Below are positions 10,077 to 19,500 of a DNA stretch of 64,000 nucleotides, piece by piece. A model generated the notes under the pieces. It was not told the DNA's origin, searched no databases, and saw only the letters and a list, made by a program, of their open reading frames with translations. The stretch's first letter is position 1. The number at the start of each line of letters is the position of its first letter. Source of the DNA: Trinickia terrae (GTDB lineage Bacteria; Pseudomonadota; Gammaproteobacteria; Burkholderiales; Burkholderiaceae). Position numbers and translations under genes: made by a program. The stretch lies in the NCBI RefSeq assembly GCF_005144415.1, contig NZ_SWJE01000010.1:310001-374000 (forward strand). Reading direction: 5' to 3'.

Positions 10077-11117
10077 ATGCCCACGCTCAGCGAAGTCGCA
10101 CAACTTGCCGGCGTCACCGCCGCCACCGTTTCGAACGTGCTGCGCCACCGCGGCCGGGTCGGCGCCGAGACGCGCCAGCGCGTGCTCGACGCGGTCAAGA
10201 CGCTCGGCTACCGCCCGCACCTGGCGGCGCGCGCACTGGCCGAAGGCCGCGCGCCGACGATCGCGCTGATGGTCTCGAGCATCGACAACCCGTTCTACCC
10301 CGAGTTCGCGCTCGCAGTGGAGCGCGCGGCGCGCGAGAGCGGCCACTTCGTGATCGTCTGCAACACCAACGAGGATCCCGCGACGGGCCGCGCCTACCTC
10401 GACCAGATCGCGGGCACGCTCTCCGAGGGCGTGCTCGTGACCAACGCGAATCTCGACTTCGCCGACCTGCACAAGACCGAGGCGCGCGGCGCGCCCGTGG
10501 TGCTGTGCATGTGGGAGCGTCCGCAGGAGCCACCGGGGCTGCATTGCGTGGCGGTCGATTTCCGGCGCGCGGGCGAGCTGGCGGGCGCGCATCTCGTCGA
10601 ACTCGGGCACCGGAGGATCGGCGCGATCGTCGGCAGCAAGGTGTCTGGGATCCACGCGGCGCGCTATGCGGGGTTCGTCGACGCGCTCCATGCCGCCGGG
10701 CTCGACGCGCCCGCCGCGCGCCTGCGCCAGGCGCCCGACTCCGTGCAGGGCGGCTACGCCGCGGCGCGCGAATTGCTCGAAGCAGACCCGGGGATCACGG
10801 CGATTTTCGCGTCGAACGACCTGCCCGCGCTCGGCGCGCTGCACGCGGCCGCCGATCTGGGGCGGGAGGTGCCGCGCGACCTCTCGGTGACGGGCATCAC
10901 GGACATCAAGCCGGCGCGCGAAGCGCGTCCCGCGCTGACCACGGTGGCCGTGCGGACGGCCGAGGCGGCCGAGCTGGCCGTCGGGCTCTTGAGAGACCTG
11001 CTGGCCGCGGCGCCCGACTACGAAGGCGCGGCGCGGACGGCGCCGCGCGTGCTGGTGGTGCCGGAGCCGCGGCTCGTGGTGCGCGGCTCGACGGGCGTCG
11101 CGCCGATGCGTGAATAG
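10077..11117 (+). CDS. LacI/GalR-family transcriptional repressor
   Basis: A 346-residue regulator. The N-terminal helix-turn-helix (TLSEVAQLAGVTAATVSNV) and hinge helix (ALAEGRAPTIAL) are followed by a periplasmic-binding-protein-like sugar domain (SIDNPFYPEFA, IFASNDLPALGAL). It is divergent from the sugar ABC/GH42 operon and very probably binds the 9921-9936 palindrome until the inducing sugar is present. The length is normal for the family. Confidence 0.93.
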   Translation: MPTLSEVAQLAGVTAATVSNVLRHRGRVGAETRQRVLDAVKTLGYRPHLAARALAEGRAPTIALMVSSIDNPFYPEFALAVERAARESGHFVIVCNTNEDPATGRAYLDQIAGTLSEGVLVTNANLDFADLHKTEARGAPVVLCMWERPQEPPGLHCVAVDFRRAGELAGAHLVELGHRRIGAIVGSKVSGIHAARYAGFVDALHAAGLDAPAARLRQAPDSVQGGYAAARELLEADPGITAIFASNDLPALGALHAAADLGREVPRDLSVTGITDIKPAREARPALTTVAVRTAEAAELAVGLLRDLLAAAPDYEGAARTAPRVLVVPEPRLVVRGSTGVAPMRE

Positions 11118-11120
11118 GCC

Positions 11121-11768
11121 CTAGCCTCGCGCGCCCAGCTTCACCGTGCGCAGCAACGACGTCGACCAGACAAGCACCGCGATGAGCGGCAAGGAACCCG
11201 CGATGATCCCCGCCAGGTTCTCGATAACGAAACCATAGCCGTTGCGCTGCGGATCGAGGAACGGATACGGATACCAATCGACGAACGAACCGCGCACGAG
11301 CGTATAAGCCACGTAAGCAAGCGGAAAGACCAGCAGCACCCATGCCTCGCGCAAACGCAGGCGCTCGCGCGGCGGATCGATCAGCCAGTCTGCGAGCAAC
11401 GCCGCGGGCATGATCCGGTGCAGCACCCAGTTGTTGAGCGTGGGGGTCGCATGCGTGTGCGCGTCGATGGGCGCAAGCAGCAAGGCGTAGACGATTGCAG
11501 TCACGAGCAGGTACAGCGCCGCTGCCGCGCGCAGCAGCTCGACCGTTCGCGACCCAGGCCGCCCATTGGCGAAGACGCCATGCAACAGCATCGCCGACGC
11601 AAACAGATTGCTGAGATTCGTGAAGTAGCTGAAGTAGTTGGAAAGCGCGAACGCGGGGTCGTGCCACTTGACGACGATACCGTTGACGATGGCTGCCCAG
11701 ATCAGCAGCGCACCGGTCAGGCGAGCGCCCGCAAGCATGCGCATAGGAGAGATGGGTCGATTCGGCAT
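11121..11768 (-). CDS. Pr6Pr-like integral membrane protein
   Basis: A 215-residue membrane protein with about six hydrophobic helices and conserved polar motifs: YFTNLSNLFASAMLLHG, LNNWVLHRIMPAALLADW and FVDWYPYPFLDP. This pattern fits the Pr6Pr / FAR-17a-like family, whose function is unknown. The ATG at 11768 places the first helix directly at the N-terminus; the longer frame upstream has no membrane character. It converges on the LacI-type gene with only three bases between the stops. Confidence 0.7.
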   Translation of the reverse strand: MPNRPISPMRMLAGARLTGALLIWAAIVNGIVVKWHDPAFALSNYFSYFTNLSNLFASAMLLHGVFANGRPGSRTVELLRAAAALYLLVTAIVYALLLAPIDAHTHATPTLNNWVLHRIMPAALLADWLIDPPRERLRLREAWVLLVFPLAYVAYTLVRGSFVDWYPYPFLDPQRNGYGFVIENLAGIIAGSLPLIAVLVWSTSLLRTVKLGARG

Positions 11769-11947
11769 CCGCGCATTATCGCTTGAAAGCTTGAAAGCCA
11801 GCCCTCTCCCCTCTTCGGCACTTCGCTCAACCGCAAGCCAAGTAGTACACTTTCCCGCACCAAGCGTTTCTCTCTCCGCACCCACTCCAAACGCGTCGCC
11901 GGCATACGACGGCGTCAATCGAACAACAGGTGAAGCGAGGTCTCGAG

Positions 11948-13588
11948 ATGGAGCAGTTCGCCGGCTACCCGGGGATGCCAGGCAACGACACCGGACACGG
12001 TTTCGCGCAAAGCAATCGGATGTTCCTGTCGACCGTGCCTGCCGGGCGCGGCGAGCAGCAGCTCGCGCACATCCTGGTCCTCGCGAGCATCGCGGCGTTC
12101 ATCGTGGCTGCCCCGTTCGCCAAGCGCGACATGCCCGCCGTCTGGGCGTTCATCCCGACCTACGAATCGGCGCTGGTGATGAACGACCTCATCACCGCGA
12201 TGCTGCTGTTCGGCCAGTTCCACTCATTGAGATCCCAGCGCCTGCTCGTCCTGGCCGGCGGCTACCTCTTCACCGCCGGCATGACCGTCGCGCACGCGCT
12301 CACGTTTCCCGGCCTCTTCACGGCCGCCGGCCTGATCCACGCAGGCCCGCAGAGCACCGCCTGGATCTACATGTTCTGGCACGCCGGGTTTCCGCTCTTC
12401 GTGATCGCCTACGCGTTGCTGCGCGACGAGCGGGCCGCGGACGGCCCGCTCGCCGCCGCCCTGGAAACGGCGCCGCGCCGCTCGATCGCGCTATGCGCGG
12501 CGATCGTGCTCGCGATCGTGGTCCTGCTCGCCGCGACGGCCACCGCAGGCCGCGCGTGGCTGCCCGATCTGCTCGCGCACGGAGGCTTCGCACCCGTCCA
12601 GCGCGTGACGATCTCATTGGTCTGGATGACGAGCCTCGCCGCGTTCGTCGTGCTGCGCTTCTTCGGCACGCGCTCGACGCTCGACATGTGGCTGCGCGTC
12701 GTGATGTGCGCATGGATGATCGACATCGCGCTCTCGGGCATGATCAACCACGCCCGCTTCGACTTCGGCTTCTACGTGGGGCGCCTCTATGGCCTGCTCG
12801 CCGCGAGCTTCGTGCTCGTCGTGCTGCTGATCGAAAGCGGCATGCTCTACGCGCGGCTCGCCGCGCTCACGCGGCGCGACCTGCAGGAGCGCATGCGCGT
12901 GAAGGAGCTCGAGCACCTGGGGCGGCTCTCTGCCGGCATCCAGGCGGCGCGCGAAGAGGAGCAGAAGCGCATCGCGCGCGAGCTGCACGACGACCTCGGC
13001 CAGCGCCTGACCGCGATCAAGATCGACCTGACGATGCTCGAAGCCGACTTGCAGGAGCGCGCGATGCCGAACGAGCTGCGCGCGCAGACGCAATCGATGC
13101 GCTCGCTGATCGACGAGACGGTGAGCTCGGTGCGGCGCATCGCGGCCGGCCTGCGGCCCGCCGCGCTCGACGACCTCGGCCTCGTTCCCGCGCTCGAATG
13201 GCTCGCGCGCGATTTCGAGGGCCGCTACGGCATTCCCGTGCGGCTGGACTTCCCGACCGGCGAGCCGAGCTTCAATCCCGCCGCTGCGACCGCCGCGTTC
13301 CGCATCGTGCAGGAAGCGCTGACGAACGTCGCCAAGCACGCGCAGGCGACCGAGGTGCGGGTTCAGGCGCTGCAAACCGGCGATGCATGGCGCATCGTCG
13401 TGGCCGACAACGGCCGCGGCATCGCCGCCGACACCCCGCGCAGGAACAACTCGTTCGGCTTGCTCGGCATCCGCGAGCGGGTCCGCCAGCTGAACGGCGC
13501 GGTGTCGATCGATACCGCGCCGGGCAAAGGCGTGCGCCTGACCGTCGGGCTCCCGCTCGCCGCGGTCAGCGACGATACGTCGACATAA
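11948..13588 (+). CDS. MASE4 membrane histidine kinase (HisKA_3 type)
   Basis: A membrane sensor kinase. Residues about 20-300 form eight helices of a MASE4-type sensor (STAWIYMFWHAGFPLFVIAYA). A coiled linker leads to the dimerisation box ARELHDDLGQRL, with phospho-acceptor His near residue 347. The HATPase domain has an N box (IVQEALTNVAKHA), a G1 box (VADNGRGI) and a GLLGIRERV segment. This is the NarL/NarX class, so the NarL-type regulator at 15139 is a plausible partner, although flhDC lies between them. An almost identical MASE4 sensor is fused to GGDEF at 37018-38454. The ATG at 11948 has GAGG upstream; a GTG at 11930 is an alternative. Confidence 0.9.
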   Translation: MEQFAGYPGMPGNDTGHGFAQSNRMFLSTVPAGRGEQQLAHILVLASIAAFIVAAPFAKRDMPAVWAFIPTYESALVMNDLITAMLLFGQFHSLRSQRLLVLAGGYLFTAGMTVAHALTFPGLFTAAGLIHAGPQSTAWIYMFWHAGFPLFVIAYALLRDERAADGPLAAALETAPRRSIALCAAIVLAIVVLLAATATAGRAWLPDLLAHGGFAPVQRVTISLVWMTSLAAFVVLRFFGTRSTLDMWLRVVMCAWMIDIALSGMINHARFDFGFYVGRLYGLLAASFVLVVLLIESGMLYARLAALTRRDLQERMRVKELEHLGRLSAGIQAAREEEQKRIARELHDDLGQRLTAIKIDLTMLEADLQERAMPNELRAQTQSMRSLIDETVSSVRRIAAGLRPAALDDLGLVPALEWLARDFEGRYGIPVRLDFPTGEPSFNPAAATAAFRIVQEALTNVAKHAQATEVRVQALQTGDAWRIVVADNGRGIAADTPRRNNSFGLLGIRERVRQLNGAVSIDTAPGKGVRLTVGLPLAAVSDDTST

Positions 13589-13647
13589 GCCAACGCATCG
13601 GCCCCCGCATCCCCCCGCGCCGGCCCTCTTCCCCTTCACCCGCCGGC

Positions 13648-13736
13648 TTGTAGGAAACCGCCTATAGGGTTTCCAGAACGCCTACGCAAACTCAAGCCAT
13701 CGCCGATTTTCATTCCCCCGGGCGTGACCAATACTG
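13648..13736 (+). promoter_or_regulatory. Shared promoter/operator module, copy A
   Basis: An upstream half reading GTAGGAAAC and a CCTAC half about 35 bp later are followed by CGATTTTCA and then AATACT after a 17-bp gap, matching a -35/-10 layout. The same arrangement recurs at 15845-15933 and 20093-20183. It sits 58 bp before the small unknown gene at 13794. Inner GGAAACC and GGTTTCC form an inverted repeat. Confidence 0.6.
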
Positions 13737-13793
13737 CAGTCACAAATAGTCATACCTGAGAGATGCAATTCACACGTAGCCGGGGGATATGCC

Positions 13794-14021
13794 ATGACCT
13801 GCCTTTACTACACGGATAACGCCATCGACCAGCGTCACCTTGCCGGCGCAGGGCCGGCCGCGGCCAAGGCCTCGCTCGACATCGTCGCCCTCGCCCGCGA
13901 GGTCGGCATGCTGATCACGCTCGATGCGCGGATCGGCAATCAGGAATACCGCAGCGTGAGCGGGTCCCTGAGCGCGTTCGAGCGCTTCGCGCAAGCGGTG
14001 TGCGAAGCCGCCGCGGCCTGA
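13794..14021 (+). CDS. Small unknown protein, paralogue of 20267-20494
   Basis: A 75-residue soluble protein I do not recognise. The core (ALAREVGMLITLDARIG then YRSVSGSLSAFERF) is clearly related to the protein at 20267-20494, which has ELARQAGMLVTLDGQIG and YQSIGGSLASFRRF. Both genes carry the same promoter module. It lies 63 bp before flhD on the same strand, so a link to motility control is possible but unproven. Confidence 0.7.
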   Translation: MTCLYYTDNAIDQRHLAGAGPAAAKASLDIVALAREVGMLITLDARIGNQEYRSVSGSLSAFERFAQAVCEAAAA

Positions 14022-14084
14022 GAACACGATCTGCATTGGCGCGCCGCGCGCCCTTGCGCGGCACTCAAAACCGGGGACAAGGAA

Positions 14085-14405
14085 ATGAACCAAAGCGAGC
14101 ACCCGCTGGATTCGATTCGAGAACTCAACCTGTCGTACATGCTCCTCGCGCAGCGGCTGCTCCGCGACGACAAGGCGACCGGGATGTACCGCCTGGGCAT
14201 GTCGGCGGAAATCGCCGACATCCTGTTGAACCTGTCGCCCGCGCAGATCGTGCGGATCGCCGCGACACAGCAGCTCTTGTGCTTCTTCCGCTTCAAGGAC
14301 TACACGATCCTCTCGTCGCTGACTCACGCGGCCAAGAACGCCGACGTGGTCCCGGCGCACGCCGCCATCGTGCTGGCCGGCCAGCCCGCGGAGGTGTTCG
14401 CATGA
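14085..14405 (+). CDS. flhD: Flagellar transcriptional regulator FlhD
   Basis: A 106-residue FlhD, which joins FlhC in the heterohexameric master activator of flagellar class II genes. Diagnostic segments are RELNLSYMLLAQRLLRDD and ILLNLSPAQIVRIAATQQLLC. It overlaps flhC by four bases (ATGA), so the two are translationally coupled. AAGGA lies just before the ATG. The small gene at 13794 lies immediately upstream, which is not part of the classical operon. Confidence 0.97.
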   Translation: MNQSEHPLDSIRELNLSYMLLAQRLLRDDKATGMYRLGMSAEIADILLNLSPAQIVRIAATQQLLCFFRFKDYTILSSLTHAAKNADVVPAHAAIVLAGQPAEVFA

Positions 14406-14983
14406 AACCGTCCGCCGCCAACGCCGCCAGGAAGAGCGTCGCCGAGGACGCCCAGCAAGTGCTGCGCGCCATCGAGCTCATCGAACTGGGCGCCCGCATG
14501 CAGGTGCTGGAAAGCGAGCTTGCGCTGCCGCGCGAGCGCATGATCCGCCTCTATCACGAGCTGAAAGGCAAGGCGCCCCCGCGCGGCCTCCTGCCCTCGT
14601 CCGCCGACTGGTACATGACCTGGCTCGCGAACATCCACTCGTCGCTCTTCTACAACGCGTACCTGTTCCTGCGCGAAGACGCCGGCGAGCCGCACATCGA
14701 TGCGCTGACCAAGGGCTACCGGCTCTACGTCGAGCACTGCCAGACGACCGGCGCCGAAGTGCTGCTCGACCTGACGCGCGCCTGGACGCTCGTGCGCTTC
14801 TTCGGCGCGGACATCGTGCAGATGGCCCCGTGCAGCCGTTGCAACGGCAAGTTCGTCGCCTACCAATACGACCTCTGCAAAGGCATGGTGTGCGGCGCCT
14901 GCTGCCCGCCGCCGCGGGCCGGCAAGACCATTAAGCCGTCCGCCGCGCGCGCCGCCGAGTCCGAGTCCGCCCACGCGGCTTGA
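14402..14983 (+). CDS. flhC: Flagellar transcriptional regulator FlhC
   Basis: A 193-residue FlhC, the DNA-contacting partner of FlhD. The N-terminal helical part (AIELIELGARMQVLESELAL) is followed by the zinc site: Cys pairs in CSRC and CGACC with a further Cys in DLCKG, near residues 141-165. The ATG overlaps the flhD stop. The C-terminal tail is Ala/Ser-rich and probably unstructured. Confidence 0.97.
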   Translation: MKPSAANAARKSVAEDAQQVLRAIELIELGARMQVLESELALPRERMIRLYHELKGKAPPRGLLPSSADWYMTWLANIHSSLFYNAYLFLREDAGEPHIDALTKGYRLYVEHCQTTGAEVLLDLTRAWTLVRFFGADIVQMAPCSRCNGKFVAYQYDLCKGMVCGACCPPPRAGKTIKPSAARAAESESAHAA

Positions 14984-15138
14984 ACGTTCCCGCGCCTTAG
15001 ATCTCAGCTGCGCGCGAATGCTGCGCTGCGTGCGTGCAATCCCTGCTCGCCAAGCGCTTTCATCTGATGGAAAATTGCTGCTCCAACGCTACCGTCGCGA
15101 CCGTGTCATCCGCGCGATCGCCACGAAGGAGCCCCGCA

Positions 15139-15792
15139 ATGATCCGCGTCCTGCTCGCCGACGACCACGCCATGCTTCGCGATGGCTTGCGGCGCATTCT
15201 GCAAAGCACGTCGGAGATGGAAGTGGTCGGCGAAGCCGCCGACGCCGCCTCCACGCTGCAGCTCGCGCGCAAGGCCGACGCCCAGGTGCTGGTGCTCGAC
15301 CTGTCGATGCCCGGCCGCAACGGGCTCGAACTGCTCAAGCAGATCCACGAAGAAAGACCGTCGCTGCGCGTCCTCGTCCTGACGATGCACGCCGAGGAGC
15401 AATACGCCGTGCGCGCCTTCAAGGCGGGCGCCTCGGGCTACCTCACGAAGGAAAGCGCGCCCGGCGAACTCGTCAACGCCGTGACGAAGATCGCCTCGGG
15501 CAGCGCCTATGTGAGCGTCGCGATGGCCGAGCGCTTCGCCCTGAACCTGAGCTCGCCGTCCGACGATGCGCCCCACCACCAGCTGTCCGACCGCGAGTAC
15601 GACGTCTTCAGGCGGCTCGTCGCCGGCGAGACGATCACCGAAATCGCCGAGAAGCTCTGCGTGAGCGCGAAGACGGTGAGCACCTACAAGACCCGCATTC
15701 TCGAGAAAATGCAGATCCCGCACGAGGCAGGACTCGTGCGCTACGCGATCAAGAACAAGCTGTTCGAAGACGAAGAGAGTGACGGCACGTAG
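15139..15792 (+). CDS. NarL/FixJ-type response regulator
   Basis: A 217-residue two-domain regulator. The receiver domain has the acidic pair LLADDH and phospho-acceptor D54 in VLDLSMPG, with the conserved Lys in YLTKES. The LuxR-type helix-turn-helix follows at about 155-205 (LSDREYDVFRRL, ITEIAEKLCVSAKTVSTYK). AGGAG precedes the ATG. Its likely kinase is the MASE4 HisKA_3 protein at 11948. It is a candidate to bind the shared promoter modules nearby; that is inference. Confidence 0.93.
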   Translation: MIRVLLADDHAMLRDGLRRILQSTSEMEVVGEAADAASTLQLARKADAQVLVLDLSMPGRNGLELLKQIHEERPSLRVLVLTMHAEEQYAVRAFKAGASGYLTKESAPGELVNAVTKIASGSAYVSVAMAERFALNLSSPSDDAPHHQLSDREYDVFRRLVAGETITEIAEKLCVSAKTVSTYKTRILEKMQIPHEAGLVRYAIKNKLFEDEESDGT

Positions 15793-15844
15793 GCGAGGGC
15801 GCGAGGCGCGTCGAAAGCGCTGTCGAGAGCCGTACAAAAGCGCG

Positions 15845-15933
15845 TTGTAGGAAACGGCGTACATGCCTTCCGTCCTTCCTACAGGACTCTTATCCATCGC
15901 TGATTTCGCAGGCACGGCTCGCGCGCCATACTG
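15845..15933 (+). promoter_or_regulatory. Shared promoter/operator module, copy B
   Basis: The same layout as copy A with identical 83-bp spacing from TTGTAGGAAAC to ATACTG: CCTAC, CATCGCTGATTT, then TTTCGC and CATACT 17 bp apart. The -10-like CATACT ends only six bases before the ATG at 15939. If the assignment is right, transcription starts at or next to the start codon and the receiver mRNA is leaderless. Confidence 0.6.
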
Positions 15934-15938
15934 GCTGC

Positions 15939-16334
15939 ATGACATCGACAAGCGCGAGCACTCCGTTGAAAGTCTTTCTGGTCGAGGACTCCGAGCTGAT
16001 TCGGAAACGCCTTCGCAAACTCGTGGCCGCGATCGACGGCGTGCTGGTCGTCGGCGAAGCGGGGGACCCGGCGACGGCGCTCGCGGGCATCGCCGAGGCC
16101 GCGGCGGATGTGGCGATCGTCGACTTGCATCTCGCGCATGGCACCGGGCTCGATCTCCTGAAGGCGCTGACGCTGCGCGCGCTGCCGGTGGTGCCGATCG
16201 TGGTCACCAACGATCCGGCGCCCGAGTACCGGCACGAGTGTCTTGCGGCGGGGGCGCGGCATTTCTTCGACAAATCGACGGAGCTCGATCAGGTGAGGCG
16301 GACGATACGGGGGATCGTCGAAGCGCGGAATTGA
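15939..16334 (+). CDS. Single-domain response regulator (receiver only)
   Basis: A 131-residue CheY-like receiver without output domain. Acidic pair FLVEDSE, phospho-acceptor D62 in AIVDLHLA and Lys in FFDKSTE are present, so it should be phosphorylatable. It probably acts as a phosphate sink or by protein contact. Its promoter is module copy B. The last 40 bases of the gene are repeated downstream of the NLR-like gene (19959-20004), which suggests that this 3' end served as an insertion point. Confidence 0.9.
   Translation: MTSTSASTPLKVFLVEDSELIRKRLRKLVAAIDGVLVVGEAGDPATALAGIAEAAADVAIVDLHLAHGTGLDLLKALTLRALPVVPIVVTNDPAPEYRHECLAAGARHFFDKSTELDQVRRTIRGIVEARN
16283..16328 (+). repeat. 46-bp direct repeat, left copy (receiver gene 3' end)
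   Basis: Bases 16283-16328 match 19959-20004 at 41 of 46 positions (shared core ATCAGGTGAGG then GGACGAT). The left copy is coding (QVRRTIRGI of the receiver), the right copy is an orphan fragment. The pair brackets the NLR-like gene. Confidence 0.8.
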
Positions 16335-16527
16335 GGTCGCGAGGCGCTACCCCCCGTTTCCACGCGCTGGTAAGATCGGCTCCACAGTCAAACTGCGATT
16401 CACCGGCTTTCAAAATCCTCTCATCGACGATGACAAGGGCCTTGGCCACGATAGGGACGTGCCAAGCGACTGCCGGTTGCGCTAAAACATGCTTCAGTTC
16501 GAACAATAAACAAAGCTGAAATCTCAA

Positions 16528-19500
16528 ATGTCTTCACTGAAACGTGTCTTCGAAACTCAATCACGCGGCCCGTTCTCCATTATTTTCATCCACGGCTTAG
16601 GCGGGCACTTTGAAAAGACCTGGATGAGCCGATCGAAGGATCACACCTCTCTTTGGCCGAGCTGGGTCGGCGAAGATAGCGGTTGCGAAACGTGGGTTCT
16701 CGACTACGACGCCGATTTGTCCGGCTGGCGCGACTCCGCGATGCCGTTGCCGGCTCAGGGCCTCAGCTTTCTGGATTGTCTCGACGGCGCTCAGGACCTG
16801 GAGAATCGTCCGCTGATTCTGGTCGGACACAGCATGGGCGGATTGGTCATCAAAACGGCCATCGTCCACGCGATGACGCGCGGCGTAAAGCGGTACCAAG
16901 CGCTTGCTCGACGTATCCGCGGCGTTGTATTTCTGGCGACGCCGCATCAAGGCTCGGACCTCGCGACGCTTGCCGACACGTTCAAACCAGTGCTCCGCAC
17001 CAATGCGCAGGTAGGCGACATGAACGCGCACAATGAGCACCTGCTGGCCCTCAGCGACCAATTCCTCCTGCAATTGAACGAACTCAAGTTCAAGGTTCGC
17101 GCCTTTTCGGAAACCAAGGGGGTCGAGATTGGGAAACGCCTCTTTGGACTTCTCGCTGGTCAGCGTGTCATGGTAGTAAAGCGGGGAAACGGAAACCCTC
17201 ACGTGCCGGGGGAATCGCTGATTCCCATTGCGGCCGATCATTTTTCGATCTGCAAGCCAGCTCGCCGCAAGGGAGAGCAGGTTCACAATTCGCTGCTCGC
17301 GTTCATACGGGAATGCGGCAAGGCCGAGGCTGAGCAAAGCGCCGAGGCGGCACCAACCAGATTGACCGGATCGACTGAGCCAACCGTACCGATTACCTTA
17401 CCCGTTACACCCGATCAGTCCTTGTTGATCGCGGAAGTGTTGAAAACTCCGCTTCCCGACCCAGCTCCGGGCGCGCCCGGCCGACTATCCGGTAGCAAGG
17501 ATTCCAGGCTGCGGCCCCGTGAAGGCGTCATTCTCGGGCGCGACGCGGAGATCGCGAAAGTCCTCGCCTTCTTGCGCAGCTCGGACGACTCCGCGGTCGT
17601 GTGCGCGCAGGTCACGGGCTTTGGCGGCATCGGCAAGACCGAAGTCTGCAAGGCCGCGCTGAAGGCCTGGCTGGAAGGCTCGCCGGCGGAAACCGTTTTT
17701 TATGTCGACGTGCCGGATGAGACCAGCCCGGAGGAGCTACCCTCCTTGATCGGCCGTGCGCTAGGCGCCGACGAGATCACCAGCTTCGACCAACTGACGC
17801 CGATACTCAAGCCGGGACTTTATTACCTGGACAACTTGGAAAGCGTTGCCGAAAAGGCCGAAGGCGTAGAACTCCTGCGCAAGCTTCAGCAACGCAATGG
17901 GGTGAGGCTCCTGGCCTCGTCGCGAGTCGACTTGGCGGGCGCCACGTCGCAGCCCATTCGGATCGATGTTCTGCCGCTCGAGGCTGCCATACAGCTCTTT
18001 CGCAAGCTTTGGGTGCCGAATGTTCCGTTACCCGCCGATGCTCTCGAGCAATTTGTCCTGAAGGATCTGGGTTGTCACGCGCTTAGCGTTACCTTGATGG
18101 CGAGGCTCGGCCATTCGTATTCGTTCGACGAGATCGTGAGCCGGTGGAAAGACGTGGGCGTCGCCTTCGCGAAAGACCTGGCGGCCGACTCCAGGCTCGA
18201 CAGCTTGCCGATCAGCTTGCGATTGACTCGGGATGCACTGGCGGCACAGCCCGGCGCACTGCAGCTTTGGACGCTCGCTGCACTATTTCCTGAGGGCATC
18301 GAAACCACGCTCGTCACCCAATTTCAGCAAACTGCCGGATGGCCCGACGAAGCTCGACAGGCGCTAAGCCGCCATCACGTGTGGGAGCTTCGAGGCAAGC
18401 GTTTTCATCTGTTGCCGCCAGTTGCTCGTTTTGCGCTGGATGAAGCTGCCACGAGCTCGCGAGAAGATATTTGGCTGGAGGTACGGCCGGTTGCTTTTGA
18501 TTTTTTCCTTGAACTTGCGAAGGCAGTCGGCGAGATTGCCTCTACAGACGAAAGCCTGCGCGCAAGGGCACAACTGCTCGATACGTTCGATGCGTTGCAT
18601 CGCCTGATCTTTCTCGAACTCCACCGCGAAACACCCGAGGTGGAAACGATCGAGCGCTTGGTTCTCCGTCTTGCCAATCAGTTCCAGTTCCGGCCAGTGC
18701 TCTCCGTTGAAATCCTGAGGGCATGCTGGCCCCATATGAAAGACCCGTCACGAGCGTTCGTAAGCCTGGGTGGACTGGAGGAGCGGCTAGGGCGCCCCGA
18801 TGAAGCGCGCAAACTATACAGCCGCGCGCTGGAGCTATTCGAGCTCCAACAAGACGAGCTCGGCCAGGCCAACACGCTTCTGCCACTCGGGAATTTGGAA
18901 AGGCGCCTTGGCCGCCCCGATCAGGCACGTGCGCTCTACAATCGCGCGCTAGCCCTCTTCGAGCGGAAACATAGCCCGCTAGGGCTTGCCAATACGCTTC
19001 AATCGCTGGGCTATCTCGAAGCCAGGGCAGGCCATCGAAACGAGGCAAGAACCCTATATGACCGTGCGCTGACAATATTTGAAAGCAAGCAAGTAGGGCT
19101 CGGGCAAGCTACCACGCTTCGATTCATTGGCAATCTGGAAATGCAACTGGGGCGCTTCGATGAAGCGCTCGAGCAATACAGCCGCGCACTCTCGCTATTC
19201 GAGCAGGAGCACTCCAGACTGGGAATAGCCAATACGCTTCGGTCGATGGGCGACCTATTGAGCAGAGTTGGGAAATTGGACGAAGCCCGCGAGCTATACA
19301 ACCGCGTTCTGCCAATGTACGAGCCACAACAAGACCGACTCGGCCTGGCCAATACATTTCATGCTCTCGGCGAACTGGAGCGCAGGCAGGGACGTCTTGA
19401 TGAAGCCCGTGAACTGTACAGCCGTGCATTGTCATTGTACGAGCGACGTCAAATTGGCCTCGGGCTAGGCAAGACACTGCAAGCGCTGGGCGATCTCGAA

